A stretch of DNA of 15,280 bases from PUPG01 sp031323845 (GTDB lineage Bacteria; Bacteroidota; Bacteroidia; Bacteroidales; UBA7960): contig JAVIYP010000067.1 of the NCBI GenBank assembly GCA_031323845.1, positions 1-15,280 on the forward strand. Reading direction: 5' to 3'. The notes below the pieces were generated by a model. That model was given only the letters and a program-made list of their open reading frames with translations. It was not told where the DNA came from and searched no databases. Each line of letters opens with the position of its first letter. The first letter of the stretch is position 1. The translations under genes and the position numbers were made by a program. Positions 1 to 8,784 of this stretch are shown piece by piece.

Positions 1-1103
1 GTAATGCCCATGGGCACCTCAACCAGGCCGCCGTTATTGATCTTTCCGGTGAGTGCAAACACTTTTGTCCCCTTGCTTTTTTCTGTGCCGTAACTGGCGT
101 ACTTTTCCGGACCGTTATAAATGATCCAGGGGATGTTGATGAAGGTTTCCACATTGTTGATGTTGGTAGGATGCTTCCAGAGCCCGGCCTCGGCAGGGAA
201 GGGAGGACGGCGGCGGGGCATACCCCTTGCACCCTCTATGGATGCGATCAGCGCGGTTTCTTCACCGCATACAAACGCCCCGGCTCCCTCTTTGATAACA
301 ATGTCGAAGTTGAAGCCGGTAATGCCGAAAATGTTTTTCCCAAGATAGCCTTTTTGACGGGCCTGCTCCAGGGCAATGCTGAGCCGCTTGATGGCCAGTG
401 GGTACTCGGCACGACAATAGATATATCCTTCACTGGCTCCTATGGCATAACCGCAGATGATCATACCTTCAAGCACTCCGTGGGGGTCGCCCTCCAGGAT
501 GGAACGGTCCATGAAAGCTCCGGGGTCGCCTTCGTCGGCGTTACAGATCACATACTTTTGGTCAGACGGGTTGTTGCGTGCAAATTTCCACTTCAGTCCG
601 GTGGAAAAACCACCGCCTCCGCGCCCGCGCAAGCCCGAATCAAGCACGTCCTGGATCACTTTCTCAGGACTGATATTGCCGTTTGCAATCTTACGGATGG
701 CCTTATAGCCGTCGCGCTGCTCATATTCTTCAATGGATTCAGGATCAATATGTCCGCAGTTGCGCAAACTGATTTTCACCTGCCCGTCAAAAAAATGCTG
801 GTCTTTCGAAGGAAACTTATCCGATTGTACGATGTATTCCCGTATAGGAGTAAACTTCTTTAAATGTTTGTCTATGATCTCGTCAACGCGCGATGTGTCC
901 ACCTCGCCATAAAGATAGGTGCCGGTTTCATCAATGATTTCAACCAACGGCTCTCTGAAACACATGCCGATGCAACTTGTCTTACGCAAGTCGAAGTCAA
1001 GATTGTCGGTTGTTTTTATACGCTGGAACTCCTTGTAGGTTTTATTGGCACCGGCTGCGATGCCGCAACTTCCCAAACCCACAATTACCTTCGTTTTTTC
1101 CAT
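1..1103 (-). CDS. nuoF: NuoF-like NADH-binding flavoprotein subunit, HydB/HndC type, partial (C-terminus off the left edge)
   Basis: About 367 codons are visible, translated by hand from the minus strand; the gene runs off the window before its stop. An N-terminal thioredoxin-like [2Fe-2S] region has GSCGIAAGA (Cys13) and SCIGMC (Cys44, Cys48). Then come the NuoF hallmarks: the glycine-rich GLRGRGGGGF NADH loop, CNADEGDPGAF for FMN binding, and EGAGAFVCGEETALI further on. The C-terminal [4Fe-4S] and ferredoxin-like modules would lie outside. In this family the subunit oxidises or reduces NAD(P)H through FMN and passes electrons to Fe-S clusters. The added N-terminal domain is typical of NAD(P)-linked or electron-bifurcating [FeFe]-hydrogenases (HydB, HndC) and some formate dehydrogenases, and argues against respiratory complex I. 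It follows the NuoE-like gene by 45 bp, so they are probably cotranscribed. An in-frame ATG 27 bp upstream (codon 1128-1130) is an alternative start; neither start has a clear ribosome site. Confidence 0.9.
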   Translation of the reverse strand, partial: MEKTKVIVGLGSCGIAAGANKTYKEFQRIKTTDNLDFDLRKTSCIGMCFREPLVEIIDETGTYLYGEVDTSRVDEIIDKHLKKFTPIREYIVQSDKFPSKDQHFFDGQVKISLRNCGHIDPESIEEYEQRDGYKAIRKIANGNISPEKVIQDVLDSGLRGRGGGGFSTGLKWKFARNNPSDQKYVICNADEGDPGAFMDRSILEGDPHGVLEGMIICGYAIGASEGYIYCRAEYPLAIKRLSIALEQARQKGYLGKNIFGITGFNFDIVIKEGAGAFVCGEETALIASIEGARGMPRRRPPFPAEAGLWKHPTNINNVETFINIPWIIYNGPEKYASYGTEKSKGTKVFALTGKINNGGLVEVPMGI

Positions 1104-1148
1104 ATTGACTGAATTATGTTTGTGTTGCATATACTGCGTCGTGTATTG

Positions 1149-1670
1149 TTAATTCTGCTCGCTTCTCCGCAGTTCCCGGATGATTTTTACGGCTTGCCTG
1201 GGAGTCAGCTTCCCATAGGTTTCTTCGCCGATCATCATAACGGGTGCCAGCGAGCAGCAACCCAGGCAGGCCACGGTTTCTACGGTAAAAATGCCGTCCT
1301 CCGTCGTCTCTCCGTCTTTTATCCGGAGTGTATCCAGGATTTCATCGGTGATGGCCGTCACCTGTTGCACATGGCAGGCAGTTCCGTGACACATCTTTAC
1401 AATGTGCTTGCCCGCAGGAGCGAGCCGGAACTGTGCATAAAAGGTGGCAACGCCGTAAAGCTCACTGAGCTCAAGGCCGGTGGCCTCATTGATCCGGTTA
1501 AAGGCAGCTTTTGGGAGATAGCCGTAAATATCCTGCGTGCCTTGCAATAAGGGTATCAGATTGCCCTTCCTGTTTTTGTATTTTTCAAGCAGGGAATCCA
1601 TAAGCGACAGGTCAATGTTGCCGGAAGCTTCTCCACAGGTACTGGGTGGTTTAATACGTTGAATACGCAT
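1149..1670 (-). CDS. nuoE: NuoE-like 24 kDa [2Fe-2S] subunit (HydC/HndA type)
   Basis: This 173-residue protein has the full 24-kDa subunit signature. A helical N-terminal half includes LLQGTQDIYGYLP and GVATFYAQFRL, and a thioredoxin-like [2Fe-2S] domain follows. The cluster ligands are Cys94 and Cys99 (CHGTAC) and Cys135 and Cys139 (CLGCC, a CX3C with an extra Cys at 138). In the family it is the small partner of the NuoF-like flavoprotein, and that gene lies directly downstream. The order E then F without other nuo genes fits hydCB(A) or hndABCD-type soluble hydrogenase operons found in anaerobic Bacteroidota, but the catalytic subunit is not in the window, so a formate dehydrogenase-type complex is possible. 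The 134 bp upstream is AT-rich; I found no convincing Bacteroidota promoter there (only a weak TATTTTTC on the minus strand near 1701-1708). Confidence 0.92.
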   Translation of the reverse strand: MRIQRIKPPSTCGEASGNIDLSLMDSLLEKYKNRKGNLIPLLQGTQDIYGYLPKAAFNRINEATGLELSELYGVATFYAQFRLAPAGKHIVKMCHGTACHVQQVTAITDEILDTLRIKDGETTEDGIFTVETVACLGCCSLAPVMMIGEETYGKLTPRQAVKIIRELRRSEQN

Positions 1671-1804
1671 ACGATGGAATGTTAAGATAGTTTTCGAAGC
1701 GAAAAATACACAAAAAAGTTGAGGGAAAAGAATGACTGGAAAAAATAAATTTTGTCAGAAAAAGTTTGGTTAATTCAAAAAAATAGTTTATGCAAACCGG
1801 CACA

Positions 1805-4069
1805 CTACGGCGTTTTTTTGCCGGCTATCGCCATGAGGACATCCATATAGCTGAACTCCTCGCCCAGTACCTGCATGATGTCCCGGGCCTGCCTGCTGTT
1901 AACCGCACGGGCGGCGTTTCTGATCTGGGAAAGTTTTTTACGGTCCACAAAGCGGTTGGCCTTCAGCAGTCCGCTTTCAATATGTTCAAGCATATGCTTC
2001 AGGACGGTGGACTCTGCCAGATCACGGATTTTTGCGATCTCTTCAATGTTTTTCCCTTCGCAGTAGAGGCGGTAACTGATTTCGGCCGAATGGCCTTTGC
2101 GGGGATTAGATGGGTCTTTTGACTTTCTTGCTGATGATTTTTTCTGGGGGTGATCTTCGTGATGGGAGCCGGGAGTTGCTATTCGTTTTTCCCTGAATAG
2201 TTGCTCTCTTTCCCTGGTCCAATTCTGGTCAATAAAACTTAAGCGCGGCGGGACCATGTTTTCAATCAGTGATCGGATCAGTACATTTGCTTTGTGCATG
2301 GCCTGAAGCTTGCCGAACAATGAGCTTTCAAGAATCAGCAGTCCGGAAATGTGTTTCTTTTCAACTTCACGATCATTCAATGTGCCGCAATGGCCGATAA
2401 TATGAGTCGAATGTTTTTTAAGGATTGGTTTGAAGTAATCGGCGGCTTTTTTGACACGCTTTTGAATATAGGACAGATCTCTCTTTTTCAGATGGATGTC
2501 CAGTTGCCTGAGAAAGCGTCCGGAGACAGTTTTAAGGTGAATGAGTTCTGCCAGGAAACCGGCTGCCCATGGCTTTACAGCTTCTTGTATGAAGCCGTCT
2601 TTCTCCCTTCTGTAGTCGTTAAGCAGCCTTTTTACGCCCTCGCAAAGTGCTTCAAGATCGAAAGCACGAAAGATCTCCTGTTTCAGGTAAGCCCAGGATT
2701 CTCTTTTCAGGCAGTTCAGCAGATCTTTGTAGGACAGTCTTCCTTCCGTGAAGGCGGTCAGCTGCGGGTCTTGTCCCGGCGGATGCTCCGGCAGGGCTCC
2801 GCTCAATACCAGTCCCTCCAGACTCCTGACGCGCGACAGGGCTACATAAATCTGACCCGGGGCGAAGGCTGCCGATACATCAACAACCGCTTTGTCGAAG
2901 GTAAGGCCCTGGCTTTTGTGCACCGTAATTGCCCAGGCAAGCTTTACAGGATACTGAGCGAAGGTGCCGGTGCATTCTTCTGTGATCTCATTGTTGTTCG
3001 GGTTGATCCTGAACTTTTTGTTTTCCCATAAGTACCGCTCCAGGCTTACTGAGGGTGAGCCGTCGTTAAAGCTTACCCGGATGGATGCTTCATCCAGGCT
3101 TTCGACATAACCGATTTTGCCGTTGTAATAGCGCTGTGCGCCGCTGTGGTCATTTTTAACGAACATGACCTGTGCTCCTTCTTTTAGCCTCAGGCTACAC
3201 CCGAGCGGGTAGCTGTTTTCGGCGAAGCGGCCTTTCACGAAGGCCTCATAAACGTATTGCGGTTTCCTGATCCTGTCGATAGCCCTGTTGTTGATGTTGT
3301 CGGCCTTGCTGTTATGTGTGGTAAGAAAGATGGAGCCTTCTTTCGCCTCCGGATCAAAACCCGGTTTAATACGCTTTTTCAGGAGTGTTAGGTCGTCTGG
3401 CTCCAGGCGGTTGTCGCGAAGTCTGTTAAGCAGTTTTATGAAACGGGGGTCCTGCTGGCGATAGATGTGTTCGAGGTGAATGTGCAGCGGTGGATGTTTC
3501 TTCAGGACTTTGGCGTTAAAGAAGAATAAGCTGGGGTAATGCGTTTTGAGCAGACGTTCTTCATCATTGCCGACCACCGGGGGTAGTTGCAGGAGGTCAC
3601 CGGCAAAGAGGATCTGCAATCCGCCAAAAGGCATGGTTTTTTTCCTCCTGACGTGCCTGAGTACGGCGTCAATGGCATCGAGGAGGTCGGCGCGCAGCAT
3701 GCTTACTTCATCAATGATGAGCAATTCCAGCTCGCAGAGCAACTTTCGTTTTGTGTCATAGAACCTGATTCCCCTGGTGAGGCTTTGCGGTGTTTTTATT
3801 GAAGTCAGCGGGTGCTTGTTTACCGGGATGATGTTTGAAGGGATAAAGGAGGCAAAGGGGAGCTGGAACAGTGAATGCAGCGTTATTCCTCCGGCGTTGA
3901 TGGCTGCAATGCCAGTGGGAGCTGCAATGATGGCTTTTTTGTGGGTGCTCTGAATAAGCTCCCTGAGCAGGGTTGTTTTTCCTGTCCCGGCTTTGCCGGT
4001 CAGAAATATATGCCGGGAAGTGGCATTGATGAAGCGCGTAACAAGCTCCCTGTTTTTGTCTGCATCCAT
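1805..4069 (-). CDS. PIF1/RecD-like superfamily 1 DNA helicase with C-terminal helix-turn-helix
   Basis: This 754-residue protein has the ordered SF1B helicase motifs: Walker A GKAGTGKT (25-32), APTGIAA (50-56), Walker B IIDEVSM (118-124), motif III FAGDLLQLPPV (155-165), HKSQGLTF (384-391) and VALSRV (409-414). These are the PIF1/RecD2 class motifs of ATP-dependent 5'-3' DNA helicases. A long charged and helical region (about 450-650) follows. A C-terminal domain from about 680 reads like the HTH_40 module shared with RecQ-type helicases, with LYCEGKNIEEIAKIRDLAES, probably for DNA binding. PIF1 relatives resolve structured DNA, aid replication fork passage and act in recombination; the exact role here is unknown. 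It has its own upstream intergenic region (4070-4209) beyond the terminator of the glutamate dehydrogenase gene, so it is probably transcribed separately. The start is the ATG at 4067-4069, two residues before the MDADK helix becomes charged; no Shine-Dalgarno sequence is evident. Confidence 0.93.
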   Translation of the reverse strand: MDADKNRELVTRFINATSRHIFLTGKAGTGKTTLLRELIQSTHKKAIIAAPTGIAAINAGGITLHSLFQLPFASFIPSNIIPVNKHPLTSIKTPQSLTRGIRFYDTKRKLLCELELLIIDEVSMLRADLLDAIDAVLRHVRRKKTMPFGGLQILFAGDLLQLPPVVGNDEERLLKTHYPSLFFFNAKVLKKHPPLHIHLEHIYRQQDPRFIKLLNRLRDNRLEPDDLTLLKKRIKPGFDPEAKEGSIFLTTHNSKADNINNRAIDRIRKPQYVYEAFVKGRFAENSYPLGCSLRLKEGAQVMFVKNDHSGAQRYYNGKIGYVESLDEASIRVSFNDGSPSVSLERYLWENKKFRINPNNNEITEECTGTFAQYPVKLAWAITVHKSQGLTFDKAVVDVSAAFAPGQIYVALSRVRSLEGLVLSGALPEHPPGQDPQLTAFTEGRLSYKDLLNCLKRESWAYLKQEIFRAFDLEALCEGVKRLLNDYRREKDGFIQEAVKPWAAGFLAELIHLKTVSGRFLRQLDIHLKKRDLSYIQKRVKKAADYFKPILKKHSTHIIGHCGTLNDREVEKKHISGLLILESSLFGKLQAMHKANVLIRSLIENMVPPRLSFIDQNWTREREQLFREKRIATPGSHHEDHPQKKSSARKSKDPSNPRKGHSAEISYRLYCEGKNIEEIAKIRDLAESTVLKHMLEHIESGLLKANRFVDRKKLSQIRNAARAVNSRQARDIMQVLGEEFSYMDVLMAIAGKKTP

Positions 4070-4209
4070 ATCCTTACAAAATAATCGCCCTGTGCTTCTG
4101 AAAAGCTTGATATATAATGTAAAAATAAATAAAATATCTTCATATAAATAAAAAATACGTATAAAAATATTAACAGCCGTATTTAAACGGTTGGTTTTGG
4201 TGAATAAAG

Positions 4210-4248
4210 AAAAAGAGGGTGTCTCATAATTTGAGACACCCTCTTTTT
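4210..4248 (-). terminator. Strong hairpin terminator of the glutamate dehydrogenase gene
   Basis: A perfect 17-bp inverted repeat (4210-4226 pairs with 4232-4248) encloses a 5-nt loop (4227-4231). The GC-rich core is GAGGGTGTCTCA. In the minus direction the stem ends in a T run, as in a rho-independent terminator, and it lies 25 bp past the stop codon of the gene at 4274. The A/T ends make it symmetrical, so it could also act on the plus strand, but no plus-strand gene reads towards it. It separates the dehydrogenase from the helicase gene downstream. Confidence 0.88.
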
Positions 4249-4273
4249 GAAGGGATGAAACCGGTACTGTCGC

Positions 4274-5611
4274 TTAAATGACGCCCTGGTCAATCATGGC
4301 ATCGGCAACTTTGATGAAGCCTGCGACATTGGCACCTTTTACATAGTTGATATAACCGTCCTCTTCCTGTCCGTGCTTTTTGCACGCCTCATGAATGTTT
4401 TTCATGATCTGGTGAAGTTTTTCTTCCACCTCCTCGGCAGGCCAGTTAAGTTTCATGGCATTTTGCGTTTGTTCGAGGCCTGATGTGGCCACACCGCCCG
4501 CATTGGCTGCTTTTCCGGGACCATAGAGCATTTTGGCCTCCTGGATGATTTCAACCGCTTCAGGTGTGCAGGGCATGTTGGCGCCTTCCGAAACGGCCAT
4601 GACGCCGTTTTTCACCAGCATCCTGGCATCATCGGCGTTGAGCTCGTTCTGGATGGCACAGGGCATGGCAATGTCAACTTTGACTTCCCATGGACGTTTG
4701 CCTTCAAAGAACTGGGCGTTAGGGAACTCATAGGTGTAAGGTTTTACAATGTCCTGGTTGGATGCGCGCAGCTCCAGGAGGTAGTCAATATTTTCGCCCG
4801 AAATACCATCGGGGTCATATACGTAGCCGTCAGGACCACTGATGGTAACCACTTTAGCGCCCAGCTGGGTTGCTTTGGTGATGGCACCCCACGAAACGTT
4901 GCCAAAACCGGATACCGACACGGTTTTCCCGGCTATCTTCTCGTTGCGCGTTTTAAGCATTTCCTCGGCAAAGAAAACGGCACCGAAACCTGTGGCTTCC
5001 GGACGTATCAGGCTGCCTCCCCAATTGCGCCCCTTGCCGGTGAAGGTGCCTGTATGTTCGCCCACGAGCTTCTTGTACATTCCGAACATGTAACCGATCT
5101 CACGGCCACCTACGCCAATATCACCGGCTGGAATGTCCATATCGGGACCAATATACTTATAAAGCTCCGACATGAAGGCCTGGCAAAAACGCATGATCTC
5201 TGACGGTGACTTGCCTTTGGGGTCGAAGTCGCTGCCACCCTTGGCTCCTCCCATGGGAAGCGTGGTGAGGCTGTTCTTGAAGATCTGCTCAAAACCCAGA
5301 AACTTAAGTCCGCTAAGAGTTACACTGGGGTGAAAACGGATGCCCCCCTTGTAAGGCCCGATGGCATTGTTAAACTGTACACGGTAACCACGGTTCACAT
5401 GCACTTTGCCTTTGTCATCAACCCACTGGACTTTAAAGGTGATTACCCTGTCAGGTTCGGTGATCCGTTCAATGATGTTGGCCGCCTGATACTTGGGGTT
5501 CTCTTCAACCACATCAATAATGGTTTCCAAAACTTCTCGTGCCGCTTGTAAGAACTCTTTTTCGCCTGGATTCTTGCGTTCCAGGTCTGCCATTATTTTT
5601 TCTAAATTCAT
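4274..5611 (-). CDS. gdhB: Glutamate dehydrogenase, hexameric, predicted NAD(H)-preferring or dual-cofactor (GdhB-like)
   Basis: This 445-residue protein is full length for hexameric glutamate dehydrogenases, which interconvert glutamate with 2-oxoglutarate and ammonium in the cytoplasm. Substrate and catalytic residues are visible: Lys88 (GPYKGG), Lys112, Lys124 in GGAKGGSDFDP, Asp164 in PAGDIGVGG, and Ser377 in GGVATSGLE. The Rossmann loop is GFGNV (235-239), and the second strand ends SGPDG (258-262). From memory, both the GGAKGG form and the SGPDG turn resemble the NAD-specific enzyme of Clostridium symbiosum, while the paralogue at 12636 has the GGGKGG and SDSGG forms of NADP enzymes. 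The NAD preference and hence the B letter are inferences. It has its own terminator downstream and a possible promoter with an overlapping dyad upstream. The two large receiver/ATP-grasp genes lie upstream on the same strand, separated by 192 bp. Confidence 0.95.
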   Translation of the reverse strand: MNLEKIMADLERKNPGEKEFLQAAREVLETIIDVVEENPKYQAANIIERITEPDRVITFKVQWVDDKGKVHVNRGYRVQFNNAIGPYKGGIRFHPSVTLSGLKFLGFEQIFKNSLTTLPMGGAKGGSDFDPKGKSPSEIMRFCQAFMSELYKYIGPDMDIPAGDIGVGGREIGYMFGMYKKLVGEHTGTFTGKGRNWGGSLIRPEATGFGAVFFAEEMLKTRNEKIAGKTVSVSGFGNVSWGAITKATQLGAKVVTISGPDGYVYDPDGISGENIDYLLELRASNQDIVKPYTYEFPNAQFFEGKRPWEVKVDIAMPCAIQNELNADDARMLVKNGVMAVSEGANMPCTPEAVEIIQEAKMLYGPGKAANAGGVATSGLEQTQNAMKLNWPAEEVEEKLHQIMKNIHEACKKHGQEEDGYINYVKGANVAGFIKVADAMIDQGVI

Positions 5612-5668
5612 GATACTGGGATTTAAAAAATTTATAATTAAGGTAAGCTGTTAATTAATTAGCAATTA

Positions 5669-5704
5669 AAGGGCGAATTTAGCCCTTATTTATTAATAAA
5701 ACAA
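5669..5704 (-). promoter_or_regulatory. Candidate gdhB promoter with a dyad over the -7 element
   Basis: On the minus strand a TTGT (complement of 5701-5704) lies 20 nt before TAAATTCG (complement of 5674-5681). This is one mismatch from the Bacteroidota -7 consensus TAnnTTTG and within the usual 19-21 nt spacing from a TTG -33 element. The predicted start would fall near 5667, giving a leader of about 55 nt. An inverted repeat, AAGGGC (5669-5674) and GCCCTT (5682-5687), brackets the -7 element and could be a regulator site. Read by eye only, so tentative. Confidence 0.35.
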
Positions 5705-5803
5705 CAGAAAGAGAAAATATTTAAGTGAACCGCAGATTTTGCAGGACACTGCAGTTGTGAACGGATCAAAAAGCGATGACTGAGAGCAAAAAAAGCAGTT
5801 TTT

Positions 5804-8776
5804 TCAGGGCTTCATGACCACACCCAGTTTTTTACTACCGTCAATTTTTATGGTTAGCGGAAGCTCAAAACGAACATGCCTTATAAACTGATCTTCGTAA
5901 ACGGCAGTTTGCTTGTTCAGGAAGTCAAGGTCATAGTAGCCCTCCTTCAGGTATGGGTTGATGGTGAAGTAGCCCACGTTGAAAGAAGTGAGGTTCTGGA
6001 AAAAATGTGTGCCCTGGCTTGGATCAATATGAAAATGCTTCAGGCCGGATTCCACAATGAGTCGCGCTGCCGATATCTGAGCCCATTTCACCGGGATGCC
6101 CAGCCAAGGGTCGGTGGAACCCCAGCGGCCCGGGCCGACAAGTATGTAATTGCCGCCGTTTTTAGTGAACTTTCCGTTGAGCTTATTGATGATATCAGCC
6201 ATTTCCTTGGTATGTGCCGAATCAAAGGTGTCAGGCTTAACGTAAATGATATCGTGCACGTTGTCAATGACGCCGTTGCCCAATGCATTATGGCAAATGA
6301 TGATGGTGTTATCCGGTTTGCAGATGCTAAGCCTTACCTGGCTCTTTTCCTGGGTCTCAACCACCGGCCGGATCTGCAGAAAATGGAAATGACGCTTCTC
6401 GCCTTTAGGCACATCAAGGGTTACGGCAAATTCGATTTCTACCTGGTTGTTCATTTCCTGCTGGCCGACCCTGAGTAATGTCTGCAGTATCTCAGGCAGG
6501 GGAAAAGAATTATGCTTCAACACATTGGCAAAGGTGATCAGCTTCGTTCCCTTGTCGTATAAACCATCACGGATGATCTGGTCTTCATAGTCGTAGGTGG
6601 AGGCAACATGCTTAAGCGATGATTCGCCCTGCAGCTGCCGTATGCGAATTTTGTTAAGGTTGATGGTTTCATCCACCACGGGTTGAAACTTGTCAGGATC
6701 CATGTTCAAACTGTAAAATTCTTTCTGGCTGTCGCGTAATGCGATTTCCATGTTGGAAAGCTGCAGTGATTTTTCCGGGTATTTCGGACAAAACCTGAGG
6801 GATACACCACCATCCACAATGATCTTTCCGAGTCCGAAAGCAATGTTAGCCACGCCATCCTCATATCTTTCAGGCTCTATGGGATAAAAATTCACAGAAC
6901 GTGCCACACCGGAAAGGGTAGGGTAGAACATGTTACCATAGGATTTTCCCGAAACCTCCTGGATGACCACGGCCATTTTTTCCTCGTCGATCACGTTGGA
7001 GGTGGCTTCAATATAAGCTTTGCTTTCGTTGAAAAACACAGAAGCATAAACGCTCTTTATGGCGTGCTCCAGTTGCTGGATTCTTATGTTCTTATCATGA
7101 TGGTTGTTGGATATCATGTAGGTTGAATAAACCCCGGCAAAAGGCTGGTAATGGCTGTCTTCCAGGAGGCTGGATGATCTCACTGCCAGTGGCGCCTTAA
7201 AAAAATCGATGATCTCCTTTACATAAGACTTCATCCTGCCTGTGGTCCTGCTGTTTACGAACTCACTGAGGATCTCCTCATCGCTGCCGCTGTTCAGGGC
7301 GACATCGTACAGGTCGTTGTCCTCCATAAATTCATCAAAAAGGTCAGTCGTCAGCACCACGGAGCGCGGAACACTGATCGCGACATCATCGCTGTAGTGG
7401 GTGATCTTGTATTTGTTGATCAGCGCATCAATGAAGGCCAGACCTCGTGCCTTGCCCCCCAGCTGTCCGTCGCCAAGTCGCGTAAACACGGCATATTCAT
7501 CGAGATGACTGGCAATGATGCCACGACCTTTGCTGCGCCGGTAATTGGCAATAGTATCGATCAGGTAGCTGCGGATCTCTTCAATGTTGTTGAAGTCGTC
7601 ACGGCTCTTGGCCGCAAAAATATTGGCTATGGAAAAAAGTGCCCGGGCCTTGAGCCACCGTGAAAAGTGATCGTTGGACACATGGAACTCCAGGATCTTT
7701 GGCTCAATCTTGCTGATTTTCACCTGCAGCGAATGCAGGTTGTTAGCCCTGGTGACCTCCATGCCGTTATCCGGATCCTTAAACACAAAGTCTCCGAAAC
7801 CGTAGTTTTCCTTGATATAGTGCTTCAGCTCTATCAGCAGGGTTTTAGAGTACTTGTTGATGAAACTGACCTCAATGTCCTTGTTGATGGTTGCATCCCA
7901 TTTCTCTGACGACTGCAGCAGGATTGGGATCTGGCTGTTTTGCTTTCTGATGTATTTGGCCAGCCTGATGCCTGCCTCGTCATCGCGCACACCGTTGCGG
8001 GCATAGCTGATGTCGGAAATAACACCCAGGAGGTTTTTTTGGTATTTCTTGTACAATGTAAGGGCTTCGTCATAGGTTTTGGCAAGCAATATCTTCGGTC
8101 GGGCACGCATTCGCAGTGTTTTCCGGTGCTCGTTCAGCCCTTCCGTCATCAGTTCGTTGGTCTGGTCAAAAATGACCTTGTAAATGGTAGGCAGGTATGA
8201 CGAATAATAACGTATCGAATCTTCCACAAGCAAAATACCCTGCACACCCACCTGATCAATATCAAAATCGGCATTCATCCTGTCTTCGAGCAGCTTAATG
8301 ATGGCCAGCAGCAAGCCCGCATTTCCCAGCCACGAAAAAACATAATCAATGCTGCTCAGATCTTCGTTGCGAAGCTTCATCGAAACTTCCCTGGAAAAGT
8401 GTGTAAGCACCACGATCGGGATTCCCGGGTATCGCCTGCGTACCCTTTTTGCCATCTCAAAACAATCTATTTTGCCCACATTCAGCATGGTGATCACCAG
8501 GTCAAAATCTTTCTTTTCCAAAAGCCTGAAGGCTGCTTCAGAAGAGCTTGCATGGGTGAACTGGGGCGGATACCGCAGGTTTTTGGATGTGTACTCAAGA
8601 AAGATCTTTTCATTGATGCGGCCGTCCTCTTCAAGCATAAACGCATCGTAGTTGCTGCAAATAAGCAACACGTTAATGATGCGTTTCTGCATCAGATACT
8701 CATAGGATAGCTCCTTGAATTCATAAGTATCCGTGGAGTATCGTTCGTCGTACTTATATTTTGACTGCAGTTCCAT
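5804..8776 (-). CDS. Dual receiver / PPDK_N ATP-grasp protein (downstream paralogue), not a true PEP synthase
   Basis: This 990-residue protein has four visible parts. A receiver-like domain (about 33-165) is degenerate: the phospho-acceptor position reads VITM and the usual Lys region reads VFSWLG. A second receiver (about 179-325) looks complete, with Glu185-Asp186, Asp255, Ser289 and Lys308. A linker with DHFSRWLKAR (369-378) leads to the PEP synthase/PPDK nucleotide-binding ATP-grasp domain (about 430-790), with GGKARGL (440-446) and AVRSSSLLED (531-540). The C-terminal domain carries GPGRWG (881-886), LGIPVKW and GTHFF (His924). I see neither the T-S-H swivelling phospho-histidine motif nor the PEP/pyruvate TIM barrel, so PEP synthesis is unlikely although such proteins are often named for it. 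It starts 8 bp after the paralogue upstream, with AAAGGAA inside that gene's end, which suggests translational coupling. Probable role (inference): phosphorylation-gated ATP-using regulator or kinase. Confidence 0.9.
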   Translation of the reverse strand: MELQSKYKYDERYSTDTYEFKELSYEYLMQKRIINVLLICSNYDAFMLEEDGRINEKIFLEYTSKNLRYPPQFTHASSSEAAFRLLEKKDFDLVITMLNVGKIDCFEMAKRVRRRYPGIPIVVLTHFSREVSMKLRNEDLSSIDYVFSWLGNAGLLLAIIKLLEDRMNADFDIDQVGVQGILLVEDSIRYYSSYLPTIYKVIFDQTNELMTEGLNEHRKTLRMRARPKILLAKTYDEALTLYKKYQKNLLGVISDISYARNGVRDDEAGIRLAKYIRKQNSQIPILLQSSEKWDATINKDIEVSFINKYSKTLLIELKHYIKENYGFGDFVFKDPDNGMEVTRANNLHSLQVKISKIEPKILEFHVSNDHFSRWLKARALFSIANIFAAKSRDDFNNIEEIRSYLIDTIANYRRSKGRGIIASHLDEYAVFTRLGDGQLGGKARGLAFIDALINKYKITHYSDDVAISVPRSVVLTTDLFDEFMEDNDLYDVALNSGSDEEILSEFVNSRTTGRMKSYVKEIIDFFKAPLAVRSSSLLEDSHYQPFAGVYSTYMISNNHHDKNIRIQQLEHAIKSVYASVFFNESKAYIEATSNVIDEEKMAVVIQEVSGKSYGNMFYPTLSGVARSVNFYPIEPERYEDGVANIAFGLGKIIVDGGVSLRFCPKYPEKSLQLSNMEIALRDSQKEFYSLNMDPDKFQPVVDETINLNKIRIRQLQGESSLKHVASTYDYEDQIIRDGLYDKGTKLITFANVLKHNSFPLPEILQTLLRVGQQEMNNQVEIEFAVTLDVPKGEKRHFHFLQIRPVVETQEKSQVRLSICKPDNTIIICHNALGNGVIDNVHDIIYVKPDTFDSAHTKEMADIINKLNGKFTKNGGNYILVGPGRWGSTDPWLGIPVKWAQISAARLIVESGLKHFHIDPSQGTHFFQNLTSFNVGYFTINPYLKEGYYDLDFLNKQTAVYEDQFIRHVRFELPLTIKIDGSKKLGVVMKP

Positions 8777-8784
8777 AGTAGTGC

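Noticed and set aside
171..863. 230-codon open frame on the plus strand
   Set aside because: It lies opposite the well-supported nuoF-like gene, has no recognisable motif, and is a shadow of that gene.
2351..3031. 226-codon plus-strand frame opposite the helicase
   Set aside because: It is antisense to the conserved helicase motifs and its translation shows no family pattern.
4077..4084. Minus-strand TTATTTTG upstream of the helicase as a -7 element
   Set aside because: The second base is wrong, no -33 element lies 19-21 nt away, and it is almost at the start codon.
5740..5753. Small hairpin TGCAG-GACA-CTGCA after the receiver/ATP-grasp operon
   Set aside because: The stem is only 5 bp and no T run follows in the minus direction, so it is not convincing as a terminator.
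5876..6478. 200-codon plus-strand frame opposite the downstream receiver/ATP-grasp gene
   Set aside because: It overlaps the conserved GPGRWG region on the other strand and no motif is visible.
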